NCBI GenBank assembly: GCA_016205055.1
Contig: JACQJK010000082.1
Span: 1 to 7,887, forward strand
Direction: 5' to 3'
DNA length: 7,887 nucleotides
DNA from: Candidatus Doudnabacteria bacterium
GTDB taxonomy: Bacteria; Patescibacteriota; Doudnabacteria; UBA920; 2-01-FULL-50-11
Each line of letters starts with the position of its first letter. The first letter of the stretch is position 1. Shown one piece after another: positions 1 through 4,364 of the stretch. The position numbers and the translations under genes are program-made. The notes below the pieces were generated by a model that saw only the letters and a list, made by a program, of their open reading frames with translations, made no database searches and was not told where the DNA came from.

Positions 1-262
1 AAATTATTTTCTCTTCTTTCGTATTATTCACGTACTCGGCAACGGTTTTTGCTGGGACGGTTATCTGGCCGGATTCGGCGACCTGACCGCCTAAAAAAAT
101 TTTTAAAGCCATCTCCAGATTCGTTGCAGAAACCTGGAGCTGGCCGGATTCAGCCTTTAATAAAAGATTGTTTAAAATTGGAAGGGTGGCTGTGGGGCTT
201 ACAACCCTAGATGCTAAATTTAATGCGGTTTTTAAATTTGTTTTGGTGCAGGTTACTTTCAT
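1..262 (-). CDS. dnaN: DNA polymerase III beta subunit (sliding clamp), 5' part only
   Basis: N-terminal part of the beta clamp, the ring that tethers DNA polymerase III to DNA. The gene starts at the ATG at 260-262 and runs off the left edge; 87 residues are visible of a family length of roughly 370. The visible protein begins MKVTCTKTNL and carries the domain-1 hallmarks: an 'A...ASRVVSPTATLPIL.NLLL' helix-strand segment at residues 13-36, then 'SATNLEMAL' (about 46-54) and 'ITVPAKTVAEYV' (about 67-78). These match the typical LPIL.N.LL / T.LE / VPA pattern of DnaN. It lies downstream of dnaA on the same strand, the classic order, but behind a 296-nt spacer with a strong hairpin ending 22 nt before the start codon. 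No Shine-Dalgarno sequence is visible. Identification is firm; promoter and operon status are unresolved. Confidence 0.93.
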   Translation of the reverse strand, partial: MKVTCTKTNLKTALNLASRVVSPTATLPILNNLLLKAESGQLQVSATNLEMALKIFLGGQVAESGQITVPAKTVAEYVNNTKEEKII

Positions 263-284
263 AAGCGGTTTTAAATAATTACTT

Positions 285-315
285 TAGGACTTTCGCGGTA
301 AAAGCGAAAGTCCTA
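285..315. repeat. Perfect 12-bp inverted repeat (hairpin) upstream of dnaN
   Basis: Arms TAGGACTTTCGC (285-296) and GCGAAAGTCCTA (304-315) are perfectly complementary around a 7-nt loop. In the dnaN mRNA it would form a stable stem ending 22 nt before the start codon. It is not followed by a T tract on either strand, so a standard intrinsic terminator is unlikely. It could be a dnaN leader regulatory stem, an mRNA-processing or stabilising structure downstream of dnaA, or one copy of a dispersed palindromic repeat. Confidence 0.75.
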
Positions 316-495
316 CTCCTTTATAAACTTAGTTATATAGAAGACAGTAGTAGAAGAGGGTTGGGAAAAGTGAAGAACCGCTAATTAAGCGACCGTATAG
401 GCCTAAATTAATAACCCGTACATTAAAAGCTGTGAATTTCCAGGGCACAACCACGGGAGACCTCAATAATAATAAAAGAGCAATACATGATTTAA

Positions 496-525
496 CCCCA
501 GCCGCTCCCCACACCCTCCCCACCC
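496..525 (-). other. G-quadruplex-forming motif downstream of dnaA
   Basis: Read on the minus strand, 525 to 507 is GGGTGGGGAGGGTGTGGGG: four runs of three or four G with loops of 1, 1 and 3 nt. A fifth run, GGGG, lies 7 nt further on (499-496). This satisfies the usual G3+N1-7 rule with very short loops. The G-rich strand is the non-template strand of dnaA, so the RNA 3' of the dnaA stop codon would carry it too. Only the sequence motif is seen; folding and function are inferred. Confidence 0.6.
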
Positions 526-558
526 TTCACAACCAGGCCCTTCGGCAAGTCTGCAAAC

Positions 559-1914
559 TTACATGCACGCCTTGTCGGTAATCAGCGCCAGCTCCTGTCT
601 CAACACGTCATTTTCTTTAACGGTTCTTCCGATTTTTTCAACCGCGTGGATGACGGTGGTATGATCCCTCCCCCCAAAATATTCGCCGATGGAAGGTAAA
701 GAGGTTTCCAGCTCTTTTCTGATAATGTACATTGCGATTTGGCGGGGCTTAACAAATTCTTTTTTTCTCGACTGTTTTACCAGGTCCTCCAGCGTAACAT
801 TGTAGAAACCCGCCACAGAGTCCATAATTTTTTTTGCCGTCAAGCCCCGCTTTTTGGGATGAGCAATAATGCTAGCAAGAATATCCTTTACTTGTTCGAG
901 CGAGGGCCGAGTATTATTAATCTGGCAATAGACCAGCAATCGATTCAGCGCTCCTTCCAGTTCGCGAATGTTCGATTCCACCACGGATGCGATATAGCTT
1001 AAAATTTCATCTTCGATTTGACGATCTTTTTCTTTTAACTTTTCACGAAGAATGGCCAGGCGCGTTTCGTAGTCGGGCGCCTGAATGTCCGCCACCATCC
1101 CACCCTCAAACCTCGAAACTAAGCGCTCTTCAATCGAAGGAATCTCCTTGGGGAGGCGGTCTGCCGTGATAACAATTTGTTTATTATGGCCATGCAGGGC
1201 GTTAAAAGTGTGAAAAAATTCTTCCTGGGTCTGTTCTTTTCCCGCCAGTAGCTGAATATCGTCTATCAGCAAGGCATCAACACTGCGGTAACGGTCTTTA
1301 AATTCATAAGCTTTCCCGTCCCTTACAGCCTGAATAAAGTCGCTCGTAAACCGTTCTGACGAAACATAGAGGACGCGGGTGCCGGAGGAGTTTTGAGACA
1401 TTTTATTTCCAGCGGCCTGCATTAAGTGAGTTTTTCCAAGACCCACCCCCCCGTAAATAAAAAGAGGGTTATAGGCAAGACCCGGCTTTTTGGTGATGGC
1501 TAGGGCCGCGGCGTGAGCCAGCTCGTTCGCCCCGCCAACGATAAAAGTTTCAAAAATGTATTTTGGGTTGAGCTGTCCTCCGTGCGATTGGCCTTTGCTT
1601 GGCTGGTTATTTAACGCCGCCTCCTTTACGGCGGCCGTACCAGAGAGATGGTTGGTTCTCCCGCCACCGCTAGAAAGAATTTCATATTTGATTTCTCGAA
1701 TATCCGGGTTGACCGCGCGAACCGCATGAAGGATGCTTTGGTGGTACTTGTTTTGTAGCCACTCTTTCGTGAAGGTATTGGGCACGCCCACCACGACCGC
1801 ATTCCCCGAGCTGTTGAGAACCGCAGTGTTTTTGAACCAGGTCGTGAAATTCGGTTTTGAGAGCGAAAGCTCCAGGTTACCCAGTACAGCCCGCCACAGT
1901 TGTTCGTTGGTCAT
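559..1914 (-). CDS. dnaA: Chromosomal replication initiator protein DnaA
   Basis: AAA+ ATPase that binds DnaA boxes, melts oriC and loads the replicative helicase. With the ATG at 1912-1914 it has 451 residues. Domain I starts at residue 1 (MTNEQLWRAVLG, then FTTWF). A Gly/Ser/Asn-rich domain II linker follows (about 82-115). The AAA+ core has Walker A GGVGLGKT (155-162), Walker B LLIDDIQ (215-221), sensor 1 in VITADRLPKE (about 248-257) and the arginine-finger segment ERLVSRFEGG (R268). Domain IV has KPRQIAMY (389-396) and the DnaA signature GGRDHTTVIHA (414-424). An in-frame GTG at 1966-1968 would add 18 residues (MKVLAKKGGR...). The ATG is preferred because it fits the usual N-terminus and because a good promoter (-10 at 1970-1975) would start transcription at about 1963, inside or past the GTG. 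No Shine-Dalgarno is seen at either start. A DnaA-box-like site in the promoter spacer suggests autoregulation. Confidence 0.97.
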   Translation of the reverse strand: MTNEQLWRAVLGNLELSLSKPNFTTWFKNTAVLNSSGNAVVVGVPNTFTKEWLQNKYHQSILHAVRAVNPDIREIKYEILSSGGGRTNHLSGTAAVKEAALNNQPSKGQSHGGQLNPKYIFETFIVGGANELAHAAALAITKKPGLAYNPLFIYGGVGLGKTHLMQAAGNKMSQNSSGTRVLYVSSERFTSDFIQAVRDGKAYEFKDRYRSVDALLIDDIQLLAGKEQTQEEFFHTFNALHGHNKQIVITADRLPKEIPSIEERLVSRFEGGMVADIQAPDYETRLAILREKLKEKDRQIEDEILSYIASVVESNIRELEGALNRLLVYCQINNTRPSLEQVKDILASIIAHPKKRGLTAKKIMDSVAGFYNVTLEDLVKQSRKKEFVKPRQIAMYIIRKELETSLPSIGEYFGGRDHTTVIHAVEKIGRTVKENDVLRQELALITDKACM

Positions 1915-1969
1915 ACTTTTAAGATAGTTGGGCGACACTCTGCCGCCTTTTTTCGCCAAAACTTTCACT

Positions 1970-1998
1970 ATTTTAACAGATAGGTTATCAACAGTAAA
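1970..1998 (-). promoter_or_regulatory. Predicted sigma70-type promoter of dnaA
   Basis: On the minus strand, TTTACT (1998-1993, 4/6 to TTGACA), a 17-nt spacer (1992-1976) and TAAAAT (1975-1970, 5/6 to TATAAT). Transcription would begin near 1963, giving a leader of about 48 nt to the ATG at 1914. The spacer overlaps a DnaA-box-like nonamer, which fits the repression of dnaA promoters by DnaA known in other bacteria. This is prediction from sequence only. Confidence 0.5.
1985..1993 (+). promoter_or_regulatory. DnaA-box-like site in the dnaA promoter
   Basis: TTATCAACA differs from the TTATCCACA consensus at one position (C6 to A). It lies between the predicted -10 and -35 of dnaA and overlaps the -35 by one base, a position suitable for autorepression. 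Confidence 0.35.
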
Positions 1999-2158
1999 CC
2001 CGTCTTTTTTTGGCCCAGTGAAGAGAAAAAAACAAACAATGTTAATTTAATGTGGATTCCCGGTTGATTCCCTGTGTTTTACTCATAGCGTCTTGAACAA
2101 AGGCGCGGAAACCACTATAGTAAGCTTTGAGCCATTCATTTTCAAAAGGCCTTTGGAC

Positions 2159-2167
2159 TGTGAATTA
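2159..2167 (-). promoter_or_regulatory. DnaA-box-like site
   Basis: On the minus strand this reads TAATTCACA, one mismatch from the relaxed consensus TTWTNCACA. It overlaps the left arm of the outer inverted repeat (2161-2173), so it may be incidental. Confidence 0.25.
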
Positions 2168-2181
2168 CGAAACTCGATATT

Positions 2182-2200
2182 GTTCGAGCTTGTCGAGAAC
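2182..2200. repeat. REP-like short palindrome
   Basis: GTTCGAGCTTGTCGAGAAC has complementary 4-nt ends GTTC/GAAC around the core GAGCTTGTCGA. From memory, that core is the same as in the dispersed bacterial palindrome CCCTGAGCTTGTCGAAGGG, which has CCCT/AGGG ends instead. It lies wholly inside the 43 nt that interrupts the larger inverted repeat. Family membership is a proposal that needs a genome-wide count. Confidence 0.45.
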
Positions 2201-2230
2201 CTTTTATAGCATCTAAGCCAAAATTTTAGC

Positions 2231-2239
2231 TTCTCCACA
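2231..2239 (+). promoter_or_regulatory. DnaA-box-like site in a hairpin loop
   Basis: TTCTCCACA has one mismatch (position 3) to TTATCCACA. It lies in the 22-nt apical segment (2229-2250) of the inverted repeat 2217-2262. Confidence 0.3.
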
Positions 2240-2326
2240 AGGCCGAAGAATAAAATTTTGGCGTTTCGTAATTCAAAGTTTGGAGAGTGCATAAACATAG
2301 TTAATCAACAATTACTGCTTTTTTGT

Positions 2327-2464
2327 ATGTCGAAACGCACCTGGCAACCCAAAAAAGACCGGCGCCGCAAGCGACACGGATTTTTAAAAAGGAGTCGGAC
2401 AACGGCCGGCCGCAGGGTTTTGTCCCGCAGGCGCCGGAAAGGCAGGAAAAAACTTGCAGTATAA
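2327..2464 (+). CDS. rpmH: 50S ribosomal protein L34
   Basis: Small basic protein of the large ribosomal subunit, 45 residues. It shows the L34 pattern: an N-terminal KRTWQPK (residues 3-9), then KRHGFLKR (about 15-22), RTTAGRRVLSRRRRKGRKKL (about 24-43) and a short C-terminal tail, AV. The ATG at 2327 gives the canonical MSKRTWQPK start; an upstream in-frame TTG at 2258 would add 23 residues unlike any L34 and is rejected. It is the first gene of the rightward cluster, diverging from dnaA across the putative origin. The 17-nt gap to rnpA suggests cotranscription. No Shine-Dalgarno is present; a T-rich run directly precedes the start. Confidence 0.97.
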   Translation: MSKRTWQPKKDRRRKRHGFLKRSRTTAGRRVLSRRRRKGRKKLAV

Positions 2465-2481
2465 CCTGGTAAGCTTAAGAC

Positions 2482-2850
2482 ATGCTACCTAAAACTAATC
2501 GGCTAAATAAAGAGCGGGAGATTATTCAGGTGCTAAGAACGGGAAATAGAAAATCGGGGCGCCTGCTTACGGCTGTCAGCGCCGCCTCCTTAAAACCCTA
2601 TCCCAGGATAGGATTTTTGGTTTCAAAAAAAGTGAGCAATAAAACCAATCAGAGAAATTTGGTAAAGAGAAGGCTGCGATATATAGTCGCCCAGTTCCTC
2701 GCCTCTTTAAATCCCGCAACGAACAGTCTTTTGATCGCTCGGACAGGGGCGAACTTGGTTCCTTTTTCTGAGCTGAAGAGAGAGGCTAAATCACTCTTTG
2801 AAAAACTGCACCTGTTTCGCGGGGCGCGCGATAAAGTTAACCAGACATGA
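2482..2850 (+). CDS. rnpA: Ribonuclease P protein component
   Basis: Protein subunit of RNase P, which with the RnpB ribozyme removes 5' leaders from precursor tRNAs. The 122-residue length is typical. It begins MLPKTNRLNKEREI, as in the family, with 'RIGFLVSKKVSNK' (about residues 42-54) and the conserved RNR-type basic helix QRNLVKRRLR (about 57-66), whose Arg/Lys residues contact the RNA. It follows rpmH by 17 nt, and its TGA stop (2848-2850) overlaps the yidD start codon in an ATGA arrangement, implying translational coupling. The rnpB RNA gene is not in the window. Confidence 0.95.
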   Translation: MLPKTNRLNKEREIIQVLRTGNRKSGRLLTAVSAASLKPYPRIGFLVSKKVSNKTNQRNLVKRRLRYIVAQFLASLNPATNSLLIARTGANLVPFSELKREAKSLFEKLHLFRGARDKVNQT

Positions 2851-3098
2851 AATACCTGTTTTTAGGACTAATTGTTATTTATCAAAAGACTTTGTCCCCC
2901 GATCACGGAGTTTTTAAAGTGTTGTTTCCTTGGGGATTTTGCCGCTTCCACCCCACCTGTTCCGAGTATGCTTTCGGCGCAATTGAACAACTGGGGCTTT
3001 GGCGGGGAGCCGGGCACAGTTTATGGCGCCTGGCGCGTTGCAACCCCCTTGTCCAGCCAGCGGTAAATTATCCCCCGCAACCCCGGGGAGAATTTTAG
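2847..3098 (+). CDS. yidD: Membrane protein insertion efficiency factor YidD
   Basis: Small membrane-associated protein thought to assist YidC-dependent insertion of inner-membrane proteins. It has 83 residues, within the family's usual 70-90. A hydrophobic N-terminal helix (LFLGLIVIYQKTLSP, about residues 4-18) leads into the signature CRFHPTCSEYA (32-42), followed by G/L-rich 'LGLWRGAGHSLWRLARCNP' (49-67). Three conserved cysteines are visible (C32, C38, C65). Its start overlaps the rnpA stop by 4 bp and yidC follows after 9 nt, the standard order. The usual GG.DPVP-type tail is here PAVNYPPQPR, a modest divergence. Confidence 0.95.
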   Translation: MKYLFLGLIVIYQKTLSPDHGVFKVLFPWGFCRFHPTCSEYAFGAIEQLGLWRGAGHSLWRLARCNPLVQPAVNYPPQPRGEF

Positions 3099-3107
3099 TA
3101 CTTTGCC

Positions 3108-3860
3108 ATGTTTGGCACGATATATAATCTTATTCTCCTCCAACCGCTGATTAATCTCTTGATATTCTTTTATAATTTTTTATGGCACGATCTTGGGTTA
3201 GCGATTATCGCACTGACCCTGCTTGTGCGGTTATTGCTTTATCCATCCTTTCAGCACCAGCTGAAGTCCCAAAAAAAACTTGCCGAAATTCAACCCAAGC
3301 TCCAGGAGATTAAGCATAAACACAAAGACGATCGCGAAGCGCAAAGCCGCGCCCTGATGGAATTTTATCGCGAGAATAAAGTTAACCCCCTAAGTTCATG
3401 TTTGCCCCTAATCGTTCAGTTATTCATTCTCTACGCGATGTATGCCGCGTTTCGAGCCGGTTTAAACGGCGATGTTTTACAATACCTTTACCCGGTTGTG
3501 AGCGATCCAGGGAAGATCGATCCAATATCCTTGAATTTTCTCGACGTTGCAAAGCCCAACGGCTACCTAGCGGTGATTACCGGCGTGATGCAGTATATAC
3601 AAGGAAAAATGTCGCTTAGTCTGCAGCCCCGCCCCAGCCCGGCGGGAAGTGCGGGGAAAGACGACTTTGCCAGTAGCATGTCTGCGATGATGTCAAAACA
3701 GTTTTTATACTTCTTCCCGGCATTGGCGGTGTTTATCGGTTTTCAGCTTCCGGCAGGGCTATCGGTGTACTGGCTGGTTTCAACGATATTCGCGATTGCC
3801 CAGCAGTATTTTGTGACACGGGATAAAAATAGCGCATCGCCAGGCCACGCGAAGATTTGA
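3108..3860 (+). CDS. yidC: Membrane protein insertase YidC/Oxa1/SpoIIIJ
   Basis: Inserts and folds proteins in the cytoplasmic membrane, alone or with SecYEG. It has 250 residues and lacks the large periplasmic P1 domain of Gram-negative YidC, so it is of the short SpoIIIJ/Oxa1 type. It has an N-terminal amphipathic/hydrophobic stretch (about 4-25) and a TM helix (about 28-46) containing the groove arginine in LLVRLLLYP (R41). The charged cytoplasmic hairpin QLKSQKKLAEIQPKLQEIKHK (51-71) is followed by NPLSSCLPLIVQLFILYAMY (93-112), a TM segment near 152-166, and a C-terminal pair of helices with FFPALAVFIGFQLPAGLSVYW (202-222). No N-terminal lipobox is seen. It sits 9 nt after yidD and 6 nt before the KH-R3H gene. 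Confidence 0.95.
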   Translation: MFGTIYNLILLQPLINLLIFFYNFLWHDLGLAIIALTLLVRLLLYPSFQHQLKSQKKLAEIQPKLQEIKHKHKDDREAQSRALMEFYRENKVNPLSSCLPLIVQLFILYAMYAAFRAGLNGDVLQYLYPVVSDPGKIDPISLNFLDVAKPNGYLAVITGVMQYIQGKMSLSLQPRPSPAGSAGKDDFASSMSAMMSKQFLYFFPALAVFIGFQLPAGLSVYWLVSTIFAIAQQYFVTRDKNSASPGHAKI

Positions 3861-3866
3861 AGAGAC

Positions 3867-4325
3867 ATGTTACCTCAAGAAAAAATCCAACAGCAGATTC
3901 AGAAATTACTCGAGCTTTTGGGGGTGCGAGGCACCGTTGCCATTGAAGACCGCGAGGGAGAATTAGTGTTTAACATCAAAAGCGAAGATTCTTCCCTCCT
4001 TATTGGGCAGTACGGTGCAACCCTTTTTGCATTGCAGTACCTGGCTCGATTATTAGTGAAACGGTCCTTTTTACCCCAAGAAGAGCCGTCGCAGTTTACC
4101 ATTGACGTAGAAAACTACCGGAAGGACCGGGAGGAATTTTTAGCCGAACTGGCGCGTCAGGCCGCAATGCGGGTTCGCGAAACGAAACAACGGTTAGTGC
4201 TAAAGCCCATGAGCAGTTACGAGCGCTTTGTGATTCACTCCCATCTCTCGCAAAACACCGACTTGATCACAGAAAGCATCGGCGAAGAGCCGGAACGACG
4301 AGTGGTGATTAGGCCTAAAGATTAG
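3867..4325 (+). CDS. jag: KH-R3H RNA-binding protein, Jag/KhpB (SpoIIIJ-associated) type
   Basis: Single-stranded nucleic-acid-binding protein of the family usually encoded after yidC. It has 152 residues: an N-terminal KH domain (about 20-80) with 'LLIGQYGATLFALQYLARLL' (44-63), and a C-terminal R3H domain (about 92-152) with YERFVIHSHL. There the R-x3-H pair is R120 and H124, followed by the usual 'ITESIGEEPERRVVI'. The GXXG loop is GQYG rather than the basic GKRG/GRRG type. The Jag-N domain of Firmicutes KhpB/EloR is absent, so this is the short form. The gene follows yidC after 6 nt and ends the rightward cluster. Its precise role, which in Firmicutes includes RNA binding and control of elongation or division, cannot be inferred here. 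Confidence 0.9.
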   Translation: MLPQEKIQQQIQKLLELLGVRGTVAIEDREGELVFNIKSEDSSLLIGQYGATLFALQYLARLLVKRSFLPQEEPSQFTIDVENYRKDREEFLAELARQAAMRVRETKQRLVLKPMSSYERFVIHSHLSQNTDLITESIGEEPERRVVIRPKD

Positions 4326-4364
4326 CTTTCCGCCCAAGCCGGAGGTTTAAGATTAGCTCTGTGC
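4326..4364. other. Convergent jag/ligase junction
   Basis: Only 39 nt separate the two stop codons. A weak stem, TCCG/CGGA (4329-4332 with 4340-4343, extendable by two G-T pairs), lies here without a real T tract. A 10-bp direct repeat AAGATTAGCT occurs at 4318-4327 (over the jag stop) and 4349-4358. No convincing intrinsic terminator is visible on either strand. Confidence 0.5.

Larger units (their letters stand above)
263..558. other. dnaA-dnaN intergenic spacer
   Basis: About 300 nt without a convincing gene. Seen in it: a perfect hairpin (285-315) next to dnaN, an AT-rich stretch (about 320-342), a short trinucleotide-like run AGTAGTAGAAG (346-356), an AT-rich triplet run (about 466-478), and a five-tract G-quadruplex motif on the minus strand (496-525) just after dnaA. 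A 64-codon minus-strand reading frame at 329-523 starts with GTG, has no recognisable family and is probably chance. No consensus DnaA box was found, so oriC is placed on the other side of dnaA. No convincing -35/-10 pair for dnaN was found. Confidence 0.6.
2161..2275. repeat. Composite inverted repeat: 25-bp arm interrupted by 43 nt
   Basis: Outer arms TGAATTACGAAAC (2161-2173) and GTTTCGTAATTCA (2263-2275) are perfectly complementary over 13 bp. Inner arms GCCAAAATTTTA (2217-2228) and TAAAATTTTGGC (2251-2262) are perfectly complementary over 12 bp. On the right side the two arms abut exactly, forming one continuous 25-nt arm (2251-2275). On the left they are separated by 43 nt (2174-2216). 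The simplest reading is a 25-bp perfect stem with a 22-nt apical segment whose left arm was interrupted by an insertion. As single-stranded DNA it could fold into a three-way junction. Confidence 0.75.
1915..2326. other. Candidate oriC: divergent dnaA/rpmH intergenic region
   Basis: Non-coding, AT-richer gap between leftward dnaA and the rightward rpmH cluster. It holds the dnaA promoter and leader, poly-T/poly-A-rich segments (2004-2050), several degenerate DnaA-box-like nonamers and a large interrupted inverted repeat (2161-2275). Box-like sites at one mismatch from TTWTNCACA are at 1985-1993 (+), 2159-2167 (-) and 2231-2239 (+). Weaker ones are at 2051-2059 (-), 2073-2081 (-) and 2302-2310 (+). 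A perfect 10-bp palindrome AAAGGCCTTT lies at 2145-2154. The dnaA/rpmH gap is a known oriC site in many bacteria, and flanking genes here diverge as expected of forks leaving it. No perfect DnaA box is present, so the assignment rests mostly on context. No convincing promoter for rpmH could be picked out. Confidence 0.45.

Noticed and set aside
285..315. Hairpin as an intrinsic terminator for dnaA
   Set aside because: The stem is strong but no T run follows on either strand, and it lies about 245 nt past the dnaA stop.
345..360. AGTAGTAGAAGAG as a DnaA-trio unwinding element
   Set aside because: Only a few triplets are present and no DnaA box lies next to the run in the needed orientation.
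329..523. 64-codon minus-strand open frame in the dnaA-dnaN spacer
   Set aside because: GTG start, no recognisable domain, overlaps the G-rich tract and gives low-complexity Leu/Gly-rich protein; better explained as chance.
2083..2298. 71-codon minus-strand open frame in the dnaA/rpmH gap
   Set aside because: It runs through the inverted repeat and has no family resemblance; the sequence is better explained as non-coding origin/promoter DNA.
2258..2326. N-terminal extension of rpmH from TTG at 2258
   Set aside because: It would add 23 residues not found in L34 proteins and overlap an inverted-repeat arm; the ATG at 2327 gives the canonical start.
2280..2326. rpmH promoter
   Set aside because: Several weak -10-like hexamers exist, but none has an acceptable -35 at 16-18 nt, so no promoter is called.
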